From the IMG/VR virus record IMGVR_UViG_3300035034_003563, positions 1 to 39,809 of that record: a stretch of DNA of 39,809 nt, one strand, 5' to 3'. The position numbers were made by a program, and so were the translations under genes. Each line of letters opens with the position of its first letter. The stretch's first letter is position 1. This DNA is from a virus. Under the pieces are notes generated by a model, which saw only the letters and a program-made list of their open reading frames with translations, had not been told where the DNA came from and did not search any database. This document shows, piece by piece, positions 14,472 to 22,824 of the stretch.

Positions 14472-15876
14472 AAGTAGTAGATTCAGGCATTACTCTCTTG
14501 GTTCCAAACTCATCTATTCTATATTGAATAGTATAGGTTTGATTGTGTAATAGCCACCCAGTTTCCAGAACGAAATAATTATTAGGACACTTGTTTATCA
14601 CCGCTTGATTTACAGAAGTCCAAGGAATAACCTCATCTTGGTTGTTCATTACCATTCTGTATTTAAGGTCATAAGCTGTCTTAGGTTGATTTCTACTGCT
14701 GTAGTTAACTCTTAGGTCCACAAACACTTTGTGCGTCTCTCCAATCGAAAGTATGGAGTTATCCCCAATTCCATAAACAGATATTGAGTAATCATTTACT
14801 TGAGGCACATTATTCAAATAATAATTATCTTTTATTGTGAAGATTTGAGTAATATCTTGTTGGTCAATACCTGGAACAAAAGTAACACCTTTCCAAATAT
14901 CTTTATATTGTTGACCACGAGTGGCTGAATTCATAAGTACATCAACATAGTAAACACCGTTTTCCTGTTGGGTAGGAGTAATTCCTGTTATTACTGGCGC
15001 TCCATTCATTGTCTGAATATCCACAGTTCCAGCAGAGAAATAGTTTACTGCACTATTTCCACTAAAAGTGTAAAGAAATAATCTTGAAGTTCTATTGTTA
15101 GTAACTTGCATTCTATCATCTTGAAATGATTGATTATAAACAACTTCTATGTATGGTTTGAATGCTGAGTTTGTTTTCTCAGTATAAAATGAGGCAATAT
15201 ATCTCGTGTCAGTACTTAGTAGTTCATAATCTCTTCTATATGCAACTCCAACACCATTGTTAACAGAGCCACCGCTTAACCAGTCTTTTACAATGTCAGT
15301 AATATCCATATCAATATCTTCATTGCCTATGTCAAAATGTTGTGTAGAATAAGAAGTTACTGCAGTTGAAGCTGTAGGATTTGAAAAAACGCCTGGCTCA
15401 TCCCATGAATTTACCATAGTAGCAGAATTCCAGTTAGAGTACCCAGTTATGATAGGGTTTCCATTTTGTCTTACAAGATAGTTTTCTTGGTAAAGGTCAT
15501 ACCCTCTTCCTTCGTCCCAATCTTTGTTTATTGGAAAAGTTATAAGGTCATATGATGCTGAAATCCTTTTATCAAGAACATCAAACTCATACTCAGGTTC
15601 AAGTATTTTATCTCCTGGTATTGCATTGGTCATTTTTAACCTATATGAAGACACGAGGTCTCCGTTAATTTCTTTAGAATTAATCTTTCTCGCTAATTCG
15701 TCAATATCAAATTTTACAATAAATCTACTTATAGAATTTCTTCTATCTGAAGCGGTGTCTGTACCACCTCCTCCATACCACAAATCTGTAACAGCATTTT
15801 GACCAGAATTGAATATCTGATATAGATTACTGGCCATTGTATTTGATTTGCTTGGATATATTCTGAAAACTCCCAT
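14443..15876 (-). CDS. DNRLRE-like beta-sandwich virion protein
   Basis: A 477-residue protein. The first half follows the DNRLRE/CBM96-like pattern: RFIVKFDIDELARKI near the N-terminus, then KDWDEGRGYDLYQENY, DIDMDITDIVKDWLSGG, NNGVGVAYRRDYELL and KPYIEVVYN. These are the strands and 'W..G..NNG' loop of a carbohydrate-binding-like sandwich. The second half appears to be further beta domains. It lies on the minus strand between two plus-strand baseplate operons, with a TATTTATA box 12 bases upstream. A role in the baseplate periphery or in a short fibre binding host glycans is plausible. No enzyme motif is seen. Confidence 0.65.
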   Translation of the reverse strand: MGVFRIYPSKSNTMASNLYQIFNSGQNAVTDLWYGGGGTDTASDRRNSISRFIVKFDIDELARKINSKEINGDLVSSYRLKMTNAIPGDKILEPEYEFDVLDKRISASYDLITFPINKDWDEGRGYDLYQENYLVRQNGNPIITGYSNWNSATMVNSWDEPGVFSNPTASTAVTSYSTQHFDIGNEDIDMDITDIVKDWLSGGSVNNGVGVAYRRDYELLSTDTRYIASFYTEKTNSAFKPYIEVVYNQSFQDDRMQVTNNRTSRLFLYTFSGNSAVNYFSAGTVDIQTMNGAPVITGITPTQQENGVYYVDVLMNSATRGQQYKDIWKGVTFVPGIDQQDITQIFTIKDNYYLNNVPQVNDYSISVYGIGDNSILSIGETHKVFVDLRVNYSSRNQPKTAYDLKYRMVMNNQDEVIPWTSVNQAVINKCPNNYFVLETGWLLHNQTYTIQYRIDEFGTKRVMPESTTFRVLRSDGF

Positions 15877-15888
15877 AAAGTATTTTCT

Positions 15889-15896
15889 TATAAATA
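15889..15896 (-). promoter_or_regulatory. TATTTATA box, minus strand
   Basis: AATATTTATAAGAAAA on the minus strand, 12 bases before ATG 15876. It drives the DNRLRE-like gene divergently from the gp25/gp6 operon. Confidence 0.58.
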
Positions 15897-15948
15897 TTCA
15901 TTAATTCTTTTTTATAGACTCTGTAACTCTTTATTTTTTTTGTTGGCA

Positions 15949-15956
15949 TATTTATA
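15949..15956 (+). promoter_or_regulatory. TATTTATA box before the gp25-like gene
   Basis: CATATTTATATTAAAAAC lies 18 bases before ATG 15975 and is oriented with the gp25/gp6 operon. Confidence 0.62.
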
Positions 15957-15974
15957 TTAAAAACAAACTATACT

Positions 15975-16388
15975 ATGCCTATTAGCATTAGATTCCCATT
16001 TCAAGAAACAACAGAGGGTGGCGTGTTCATGTCGAACGTGACATCACTTGAAGCTATTCAGACGAACTTAATTTCTTTACTCACAACAAAGAGAAGAAAT
16101 AGAGTTATGAGAAGTCAGTTGTATTCTCCTTTGTGGGATTACATATTTGAGCTTTGGGATGACATATCTGCAGCAAAATTAAAAGGTGAGCTTATTGAAA
16201 AAATAGGCGTGTTTATACCAGAGGTAGAAGTTTCAGAGATTAAATTTAATTTTATTGAGGGAGAAAACTTGCTTGAGGTTAAAGTTGTTTATAAAGCTCG
16301 TGACCTTGGTGAAATAGTAGACGAAGTAAGTGTTGTTATACCAGTAGACCCAGGTTCATCTGGAGCAGACGAACACTCTCATGAATAA
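15975..16388 (+). CDS. Baseplate wedge protein, GPW/gp25 family
   Basis: A 137-residue protein with the gp25 pattern: ISIRFPFQETTEGGVFMSNV, then NLISLLTTKRRNRVMRSQLYS and LWDYIFELWD (the 'LLTxxGERvM...fG..l...lFe' equivalent). The C-terminal strand region is IPEVEVSEIKFNF. Family length is about 120-140. gp25 sits in the inner baseplate wedge and helps trigger sheath polymerisation. It is directly followed by the gp6-like gene, the order found in many contractile tail systems. The family is confident from motifs and context. Confidence 0.88.
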   Translation: MPISIRFPFQETTEGGVFMSNVTSLEAIQTNLISLLTTKRRNRVMRSQLYSPLWDYIFELWDDISAAKLKGELIEKIGVFIPEVEVSEIKFNFIEGENLLEVKVVYKARDLGEIVDEVSVVIPVDPGSSGADEHSHE

Positions 16389-16398
16389 AATATAGAAA

Positions 16399-18294
16399 AT
16401 GGAACAAAAAACTGTAACAGTAAATTATTTAAGTAGAGATTTCATGTCCATTAGAGAGGATTTGATAAACTACCTTAAAACATTTTTCCCAGAACAATGG
16501 CAAGATTTTAACGTAACATCACCAGGTATGGCTATGTTGGAGCTTAACGCTTATGTGGGAGACCTTTTGTCTTATGCTACAGATAAGAAGTTTAATGAAT
16601 TGTTTATTGATGGCGTTACCGAAAGAAGGTCTGTTTATAGGCTTGCTAAAACTTTTGGATATAAACCACCAGGCGTTAGACCTGCAGTGAGTATTTCAGA
16701 CGTTATCATAGAAGTTCCTCCAACAGCAACTGGTCCAGATGCTACATATCTTCCAGTATATAGAACTGGAATGAGAGTAAAAGGGGCTGGTCAAATATTT
16801 GAAACAGTTAATGAAATAAATTTTGCAAGCGATTTTAGCGAAGACGGAATTGCCAACAGAATTATTGAGCCTATTTTCAACGGAAACCAGGACCTTATTA
16901 GATATAGAATAATTAAAAGAGAAAAAATTAAAGCTGGAGTAACAAAAATATTCAAAGCTGAAGTTCCAGCGTCTCAAACCAAACCATTTTATCAAGTTGA
17001 ATTGCCTGACAAGAATGTTCTTGAGATAGTTTCTGTAATAGTTCTTAACGGATTAGGAATAGAAAGAACTCCTTCTTATTCTGAGTTTAATGATTTTAAC
17101 TTAAATTACTTCGAAGTTGACGCTCTTCCAGAAGATAAAATATTCCTTAATGATGACACTCCAGACACTGTAGATGGAGTAAAGACTGGTAGATATGTAG
17201 AAGTAGAAAAAAGATTTGAGAAAGAGTTTCTTTCTGACGGAGCATGCGTGCTTACTTTTGGTGGAGGAGTTGAAGACTACAATGCTTACGAGGCGTACAT
17301 TGACTCTTTAACAAATGTTGTTAAATGTCCTGACTCAAACAATCTTGATGTTTCTGCTATTTTAAACAACACCGCACTTGGAGTCCAGATTCCACCAAAC
17401 TCTACAATATTCATAAAATATAGAGCAGGAGGAGGGCCTTTAAGCAATGTTGGTTCTAATGTTTTAAACGAAGTTTCTAACATCAACAGCCAATCTCTTG
17501 GAAAGAATATAAACCTTATTCAAGGTGTCCTATCTTCTACACGAGCTAATAACCCAGTTCCAGCAATTGGTGGCGTAGGTCTCCCAGGTGTTGATGAGGT
17601 TAAAAGTTTTATTGCAGCAAATTACGCATCTCAAAATAGAGCCGTAACTTTGGATGACTATGTTGCCAGAGCATTTCAAATGCCAGGTAAGTTTGGTGCT
17701 CCATTTAGAATATTTGGAAAAGTAGAAGATAACAAGGTTAAGATGTATACACTCACAAGAGATGGTGCTGGAAAACTTGTCGATGTATCTACTAACGTCA
17801 TCAAGACGAACTTGCAAAGATACATGGTTCCATTTAGAATGATTAATGATTATGTTGAGATTAATGATGGTAAAATCATAAATCTTCAAATAGAAGTTGA
17901 TTTGTTTGTGGATAAAACATTTAACGCAAGCGAGGTAAAGTCTCAAGCGATAAACCAAATTAAAATATACTTCGATGTAGAAAAATGGCAAATGAACCAA
18001 AACATCTACGTATCGCAACTTACAGATTTTCTTAGAGACATACCTGGAATTATAAATGTTGTTGACATAAGATTTTACAATATGGAAGGTGGAGATTATT
18101 CGAGCACAAGACATTCGCAAGCAGTTTCAGACAGAACTCAAGACCCAAACACTGGAGCTTTTAGAACTCGATTTGATTATATTGATAACGCTATTTTTGG
18201 GACACCTATTTCTATGTTTGAAATCAAACTCCCTTCAAAAGACGTGCTCATAAGGACGGCTTCTGGCGCACCTAACACAGTTTCTGTAACATAA
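16399..18294 (+). CDS. Baseplate wedge protein, gp6 / baseplate-J family
   Basis: A 631-residue protein. The N-terminus NYLSRDFMSIREDLINYLKT and then FNVTSPGMAMLELNAYVGDL are typical of T4 gp6 and baseplate-J proteins ('sRDf..lr..l...l...fPe.w.df...s.g..lie..A...d.l'). TERRSVYRLAKTFGYKPPGV follows as expected. The middle has VKSFIAANYASQNRAVTLDD, the baseplate-J 'R.vt.~Dy' segment. The C-terminus matches the dimer-forming end. gp6 forms the iris-like inner ring of the baseplate with gp7 and gp53. It starts 10 bases after gp25. Size is close to T4 gp6 (660). Confidence 0.87.
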   Translation: MEQKTVTVNYLSRDFMSIREDLINYLKTFFPEQWQDFNVTSPGMAMLELNAYVGDLLSYATDKKFNELFIDGVTERRSVYRLAKTFGYKPPGVRPAVSISDVIIEVPPTATGPDATYLPVYRTGMRVKGAGQIFETVNEINFASDFSEDGIANRIIEPIFNGNQDLIRYRIIKREKIKAGVTKIFKAEVPASQTKPFYQVELPDKNVLEIVSVIVLNGLGIERTPSYSEFNDFNLNYFEVDALPEDKIFLNDDTPDTVDGVKTGRYVEVEKRFEKEFLSDGACVLTFGGGVEDYNAYEAYIDSLTNVVKCPDSNNLDVSAILNNTALGVQIPPNSTIFIKYRAGGGPLSNVGSNVLNEVSNINSQSLGKNINLIQGVLSSTRANNPVPAIGGVGLPGVDEVKSFIAANYASQNRAVTLDDYVARAFQMPGKFGAPFRIFGKVEDNKVKMYTLTRDGAGKLVDVSTNVIKTNLQRYMVPFRMINDYVEINDGKIINLQIEVDLFVDKTFNASEVKSQAINQIKIYFDVEKWQMNQNIYVSQLTDFLRDIPGIINVVDIRFYNMEGGDYSSTRHSQAVSDRTQDPNTGAFRTRFDYIDNAIFGTPISMFEIKLPSKDVLIRTASGAPNTVSVT

Positions 18295-18331
18295 CCAGGA
18301 AATTTTACTTCTAACTTTATTTTTTTGTCTC

Positions 18332-18339
18332 TATTTATT
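18332..18339 (+). promoter_or_regulatory. TATTTATT box before the HNH gene
   Basis: TCTCTATTTATTATTAG lies 22 bases before ATG 18362. It matches the late box in 7 of 8 positions. Confidence 0.45.
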
Positions 18340-18361
18340 ATTAGATAGATACTTTTTTATT

Positions 18362-19273
18362 ATGAAAAAATTAAACAAAGAAATAGAGGATAAAATAATT
18401 GATTTATACATCAATAAAAAGATGTCTACCACAAAGGTAGCCAAAGAAGTTGGTATAAGCTCTACAGGAGTATCAAAAATCATCAAGAGAAACGGATACT
18501 CCACACGCAGTATAAGTAAAGCTAAAAAAGGCGTTAAAAGAGGTAGTAAACTTCCTGTAGACAAGGTTGTTTATTTATATGTTAATGAAGAGAAAACATC
18601 AATTGAGATAGCTAAAATTATCGGGTGTTCTAAACCTTCGGTTCTGAAAATATTGAGAGATAATGAGGTTGATTTAAGAAAACCAGGATATAGAGAAAAT
18701 TATAAAAATCCAAAAACAGAAGAAATTAAAATCCTTTACTTAAGTGGAATACCAATTCCAGAAGTAGCAAATATCATTGGTATGTCATATTCTGGAGTGA
18801 ATAAAATTCTTAAAAAGTTAAATATAATTAGGGTAGAAGATAAACATAAAGGCATGCTCGACAAGGTTATATCTGAAGAGCATAAAAATAAAGTAAGAAA
18901 AACAAGGAAATTAAAAAAAGAATCTGGAGCATATGACCACATATACCTACAAAGAACTGGATATACCTATAAGAAATATCAAGAGATACTCCCAGAATTC
19001 AAGAAGTATTATCAAAAAGTTCGAACAATAACAAATCAACAACCTCTTGATACATTAGAAAACTACAACAAGAGAGGTCAAGCTGGAGTAGATGGAAATT
19101 ATCACCTTGACCATAGGTTTTCGATTGCAAAAGGGTTTAGAAATAATATAGACCCAGAGATAATTGGAAATATTATAAATTTAGAAATGATTCCATGGGA
19201 AGATAATCTAATGAAAAACCATAATTGTTCAATAACTAAAAAAGAATTATTAACTATTTATAATCATGAATAA
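18362..19273 (+). CDS. HNH homing endonuclease with three helix-turn-helix repeats
   Basis: A 303-residue protein. Three successive helix-turn-helix units (residues ~8-45, ~60-100, ~117-157) each end in a recognition-helix-like segment, for example STTKVAKEVGISSTGVSKII and PEVANIIGMSYSGVNKILKK. The C-terminal nuclease has HLDHRFSI (His248, Asp250, His251) and GNIINLEMIPWEDNLMKNH, the HNH beta-beta-alpha metal finger. The repeats would bind a long DNA site. It lies between the gp6-like and gp7-sized genes and overlaps the ART pseudogene start by 8 bases. This fits a free-standing homing endonuclease inserted into the baseplate cluster with a passenger gene. Confidence 0.84.
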   Translation: MKKLNKEIEDKIIDLYINKKMSTTKVAKEVGISSTGVSKIIKRNGYSTRSISKAKKGVKRGSKLPVDKVVYLYVNEEKTSIEIAKIIGCSKPSVLKILRDNEVDLRKPGYRENYKNPKTEEIKILYLSGIPIPEVANIIGMSYSGVNKILKKLNIIRVEDKHKGMLDKVISEEHKNKVRKTRKLKKESGAYDHIYLQRTGYTYKKYQEILPEFKKYYQKVRTITNQQPLDTLENYNKRGQAGVDGNYHLDHRFSIAKGFRNNIDPEIIGNIINLEMIPWEDNLMKNHNCSITKKELLTIYNHE

Positions 19274-19599
19274 GATTCGTGAAATAATTCAAGAAGAAAT
19301 AACTAATATCCTCCATAAAAATCATAGTGTTATTTATCATGGGACTCCAAATAAACATGATTTTAATGATATAGGACATGTTTATGATGGGACGTTTTTT
19401 TCACCAAATAAAAATGAAGCTTCAAGTTATGGTGAGTTTGTTTATAAAACTACCCTCAAATCTAATAGAAAGAACGAGGGGTGTTTTAAATTGGTTACAC
19501 AGCAATTATGATGGGGTTATTATAACCGAAGGTGGTGTTGAAAACATTTTGTTATTTAACCCAGTCAAAGAAAAAATTGAGTCTATTAATTTAGTATAA
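19266..19599 (+). pseudogene. Frameshifted ADP-ribosyltransferase-like gene
   Basis: The 5' frame (19266-19511) encodes MNKIREIIQEEITNIL, then VIYHGTPNKHDFNDIG (His25 in a PARP-like YHGT), DGTFFSPNKNEASSYG and VYKTTLKS. The conserved end continues in the +1 frame from about 19485: LHSNYDGVIITEGGVENIL and LFNPVKEKIES, ending at 19599. The 'YDGV...E-x-V/I-x-LFNP' ending is common in ART-fold proteins. One extra G in the GGGG run at about 19480 accounts for the break. Removing it gives a continuous ~110-residue protein. Either the gene is inactivated or the base is an assembly error. Its N-terminal helix matches that of the ART at 27122. It overlaps the HNH gene and so looks like a passenger of that element. 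Confidence 0.62.
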
Positions 19600-19634
19600 A
19601 TTTTTTTAATAAGGTTTTATAAATTTAGAAAAAA

Positions 19635-19664
19635 ATGAGATTAACTATTTATCTCATATTTTTC
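19635..19664 (+). terminator. Weak hairpin with T run, overlapping a TATTTAT box
   Basis: ATGAGAT (19635-19641) pairs with ATCTCAT (19651-19657), followed by ATTTTTC. The loop contains ACTATTTA, so the structure may end the HNH/ART transcript while a promoter for the next gene overlaps it. A second AT-rich TATTTAAT box is at 19673-19680. Confidence 0.45.
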
Positions 19665-19690
19665 TTTGCTTATATTTAATATAAAAGAGA

Positions 19691-22600
19691 ATGAGCATTC
19701 AAAGAGAGGAAATAACGATTAAAAATTTTACCACTGGGACCACTTTAACATACTTTAGCACCAAGTTAGATAAAGTTCCAGGTATTGAAAATGATTTCGA
19801 TATAGTTCCTACAATAGTTGAATTTGACAATAACAATAATGTTGCTGATGTTACAACTTTTAATGGAACCAGTCTTTGGAAAAGAAATTCAGACAACATT
19901 CACGTACCGCTCTCCTCTATTACAAACAATTACACAACAGGTTACTCATATTCTATTGATGTAAATAGAATCCTTAGACAGCCAGAAGTCGAGAATCTTC
20001 ATACAAAATTTGTAAGCACAATAAGCGCAGCTCTTAACACTGGAGGAACAACTTTTGCAGACTCAGGAGTAGTTATTGACCCTAATGCCGCTGTTCCTGC
20101 TCATTTAGAATACGTATTTCATTCTTATCATGAGATTGACGACTTCTATGTAAACATAAAATTAAACAGAACCCACGACACTCTTGATACTTTAAATATT
20201 TACAACAACCTTGTAAATAGTATGCCAACTCAAGAAGCGAATACAGGTGTTGTATTTGGTAGATTAATGGCACGTCAGACAATAAAAGACGTAGAAGGTA
20301 ACAATATAAGCATCCCACTTAGAAACACTCCTATAGGTGTCTTTAACCCATCTGAAGATTACCCAGTATCAACATCAACAGATGTAAATGGAGACAGGCT
20401 TTATTTAAACAATAAAGAAAATTCAAATCCAGGTGAGTATTTTAATGCTGAATCTTTTAGTGCAGACACAGAAAGCTATCTTAGGTCAGTTTCTCATTTT
20501 ACATCAGTTCCAGACCAATATAAATACATTACTACTACCAATGAAAATGGGGAGTTTATAATTTATGATGCCCCAATCGGAAGTCAAATCGTTGTATTTG
20601 AAGTAGACCTATTTAAACAAGGTCTTACTAAGGATGAAATTGCCTTAAATTTCTTTCAATTCCCAGCGAGTGAAGATAATATTCTTGACACCATTCCAAA
20701 TTTTTCTTTTAAGCAATTTCCAATTAATGTAGTAAAATCATGGGGTACAATACAAACAGGATACACCGAACTTGACATAGTTGTTAATTATGACCTTAAG
20801 AAGTGGGCGACATACTATGTTCCGCCAATGGCTTACGATAACAACAAGCTTGGTTCTGTAGAATTGCTTAACTTTTCTCCAACCCTTAATGTTGACATTA
20901 AAGATATGTCAAAAGAAGGCTTTCCAGTAAAAAATGTACCTGTAGTTGAGATTCATAATATATATGACAAAGACGAAGAACACACTCTTCTTTGGGAGAA
21001 TGAGTTTCCTCAACTTAAAAAGTCTGCTAAGTTTTTTGAACATGGATTTAGAGCCTTTAAGGTTCCTGCAAATATGTATGACCCTAAAGGTTATAGAACA
21101 GATAATGACGGTGTTCCAAGAACAGAGCCGACATCACAAGGCGTTTGGCTTGCTGGATACGAATTCAAGCTTTATTATAATCAACCAGGTTCAATATTTA
21201 GAACAACAGGTTTCCAAAGAGATTGGGGATACACGAATCAACCAGGAGGCTGGATTGGTAGAGACCATTTCCATCAAAACAGAGGAGATAGTTCTGATAC
21301 TCCAAACACTAACACAGGATTCCAAACTTTTCCTCCTTATGATAAACCATGGAATCATCTGTATCCAGATAAGTATAAAATTCCAGCCAAGCCAATTGAC
21401 CCTAACTATATTAGAGCTACAATGGCAGGTAGATTGCCAGGAGCTAATCCACGCTATCTTGAACAGCCTGAATATAAAGATGGAGACCTAAACGGCCTTA
21501 GCGTAAGTCTATCAAGTATAATAACTCCAGGAATAGCTGGAGGGTACGGTGTTCAGTATAGTGCGTCAAACGTTTTTTGGTTCCCTAATAGGTTTTCAAA
21601 AGAAGTTACAGCAGGATTTATATACAAATATGAAGCAGGGGTCGCTTGGAATGAAACATATTCAAATGGGTATGAGCCATCTAATGGAAGTTTTCCAGTG
21701 CAAGGTGGCGTTTCTAAAGTTCTTAATGGAGAGAAATATCAAAGAGCTGAGTGTGGGTATGGATATTGGTTGAGACCAGAGGGCTGGCCTCCAGTTTCTG
21801 CAGAACCATGGGGAGATACTATATTTTCTCAAGCAACAAGAGATGGCGCTGGAATGACAGGTCCAAATTATGAACCAGGCATTTTGTCTGTAGGGCAAAG
21901 TAATGGTAACAATATCGTACAAGTTCAAAATTTACCTATTGATGTTTATAATTTTGAGGATAAAGATATTGCTCTTGCACTTGATAATAATGCGACATAT
22001 TCCGAGGGGGCACTTAGTTTATATAGAGTAATTGACCCTAATGATAGAATCGAAAGAGGGCCAGAGGTTATACCTACATCTGCTATTTACTTCTTTTCAG
22101 ACTTTTACTTTCAAAGAGGACCTAATGGTACTCAAAAAATTAAAATAGCATATAATACAGAGGGCAATAACCTGCAAGACGAACTTTTCTCTAAAGTAAC
22201 TGGTGGCGGAGCAAGTCAGCACGCCTTCTTTGGTTATACCAACCACCTTCAAGTTGAGATAAAAAACAATGGAAATATAGATGCAAAAATACCAGGAACA
22301 ACTATAACTCTTGGCCCAGGTGAGTCATACACTTTTACAATGTCAGAATTACCACTGCAAGGTGCTTCTATAGAATTGCCTGGGAATTCTAATTTTAACT
22401 TTGGAACCAGCGAATATGCTGTTGCAAATTACGCTATTAAGTTTAAGAATATTTTATGTAGAGATAAGGATGGTAACACGTTGCCTGGTAACTCTAATGT
22501 GCCTGGGCAAATAACTATAAATGGCTCATCTGTTGCCGCAGCGTCTACACCTCCTGTTTACACTTTAACAACAAGTTATGGTAACGTTAAAACTTCTTTG

Positions 22601-22822
22601 AAAGAGTCTGGCACAAATTCAGGATGTAGAACTTCTGGCGGTTTCCCAGACAATAACAACACTATGAACGCACGAATGAATGGAGCCCTATTCCAGGTTC
22701 CAAATACTACTGGAGGAGGTTATATTATAGAAATGAGATTTTTAGCTGGAGGTATTACCCCAGATTGTGGAAGCAGTGCTTTAAATGGAGATATTATCAC
22801 AATCCCAATGCAAAAAATATAA
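19691..22822 (+). CDS. Large baseplate/virion protein, candidate gp7-like wedge protein
   Basis: A 1043-residue protein, mostly beta-rich with many Asn/Gly/Thr turns. No domain is recognised with confidence. Residues ~470-620 contain many aromatic, Pro and Gly residues (FRTTGFQRDWGYTNQPGGW). Residues 830-1040 look like a beta-sandwich end (HLQVEIKNNGNIDAKIPGTT). T4 gp7 has 1032 residues and follows gp6 in the tail cluster. The same order (interrupted here by an HNH element) and the matching size make a gp7-type wedge protein the best guess. That is inference from synteny, not from motifs. It ends 2 bases before the next gene. Confidence 0.72.
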   Translation: MSIQREEITIKNFTTGTTLTYFSTKLDKVPGIENDFDIVPTIVEFDNNNNVADVTTFNGTSLWKRNSDNIHVPLSSITNNYTTGYSYSIDVNRILRQPEVENLHTKFVSTISAALNTGGTTFADSGVVIDPNAAVPAHLEYVFHSYHEIDDFYVNIKLNRTHDTLDTLNIYNNLVNSMPTQEANTGVVFGRLMARQTIKDVEGNNISIPLRNTPIGVFNPSEDYPVSTSTDVNGDRLYLNNKENSNPGEYFNAESFSADTESYLRSVSHFTSVPDQYKYITTTNENGEFIIYDAPIGSQIVVFEVDLFKQGLTKDEIALNFFQFPASEDNILDTIPNFSFKQFPINVVKSWGTIQTGYTELDIVVNYDLKKWATYYVPPMAYDNNKLGSVELLNFSPTLNVDIKDMSKEGFPVKNVPVVEIHNIYDKDEEHTLLWENEFPQLKKSAKFFEHGFRAFKVPANMYDPKGYRTDNDGVPRTEPTSQGVWLAGYEFKLYYNQPGSIFRTTGFQRDWGYTNQPGGWIGRDHFHQNRGDSSDTPNTNTGFQTFPPYDKPWNHLYPDKYKIPAKPIDPNYIRATMAGRLPGANPRYLEQPEYKDGDLNGLSVSLSSIITPGIAGGYGVQYSASNVFWFPNRFSKEVTAGFIYKYEAGVAWNETYSNGYEPSNGSFPVQGGVSKVLNGEKYQRAECGYGYWLRPEGWPPVSAEPWGDTIFSQATRDGAGMTGPNYEPGILSVGQSNGNNIVQVQNLPIDVYNFEDKDIALALDNNATYSEGALSLYRVIDPNDRIERGPEVIPTSAIYFFSDFYFQRGPNGTQKIKIAYNTEGNNLQDELFSKVTGGGASQHAFFGYTNHLQVEIKNNGNIDAKIPGTTITLGPGESYTFTMSELPLQGASIELPGNSNFNFGTSEYAVANYAIKFKNILCRDKDGNTLPGNSNVPGQITINGSSVAAASTPPVYTLTTSYGNVKTSLKESGTNSGCRTSGGFPDNNNTMNARMNGALFQVPNTTGGGYIIEMRFLAGGITPDCGSSALNGDIITIPMQKI

Positions 22823-22824
22823 CT

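Noticed and set aside
17530-18120. 196-codon minus-strand open frame opposite the gp6-like gene
   Set aside because: It lies wholly inside a well-supported gene, has no family-like composition and has odd Cys/Ile/Tyr-rich content typical of an antisense shadow.
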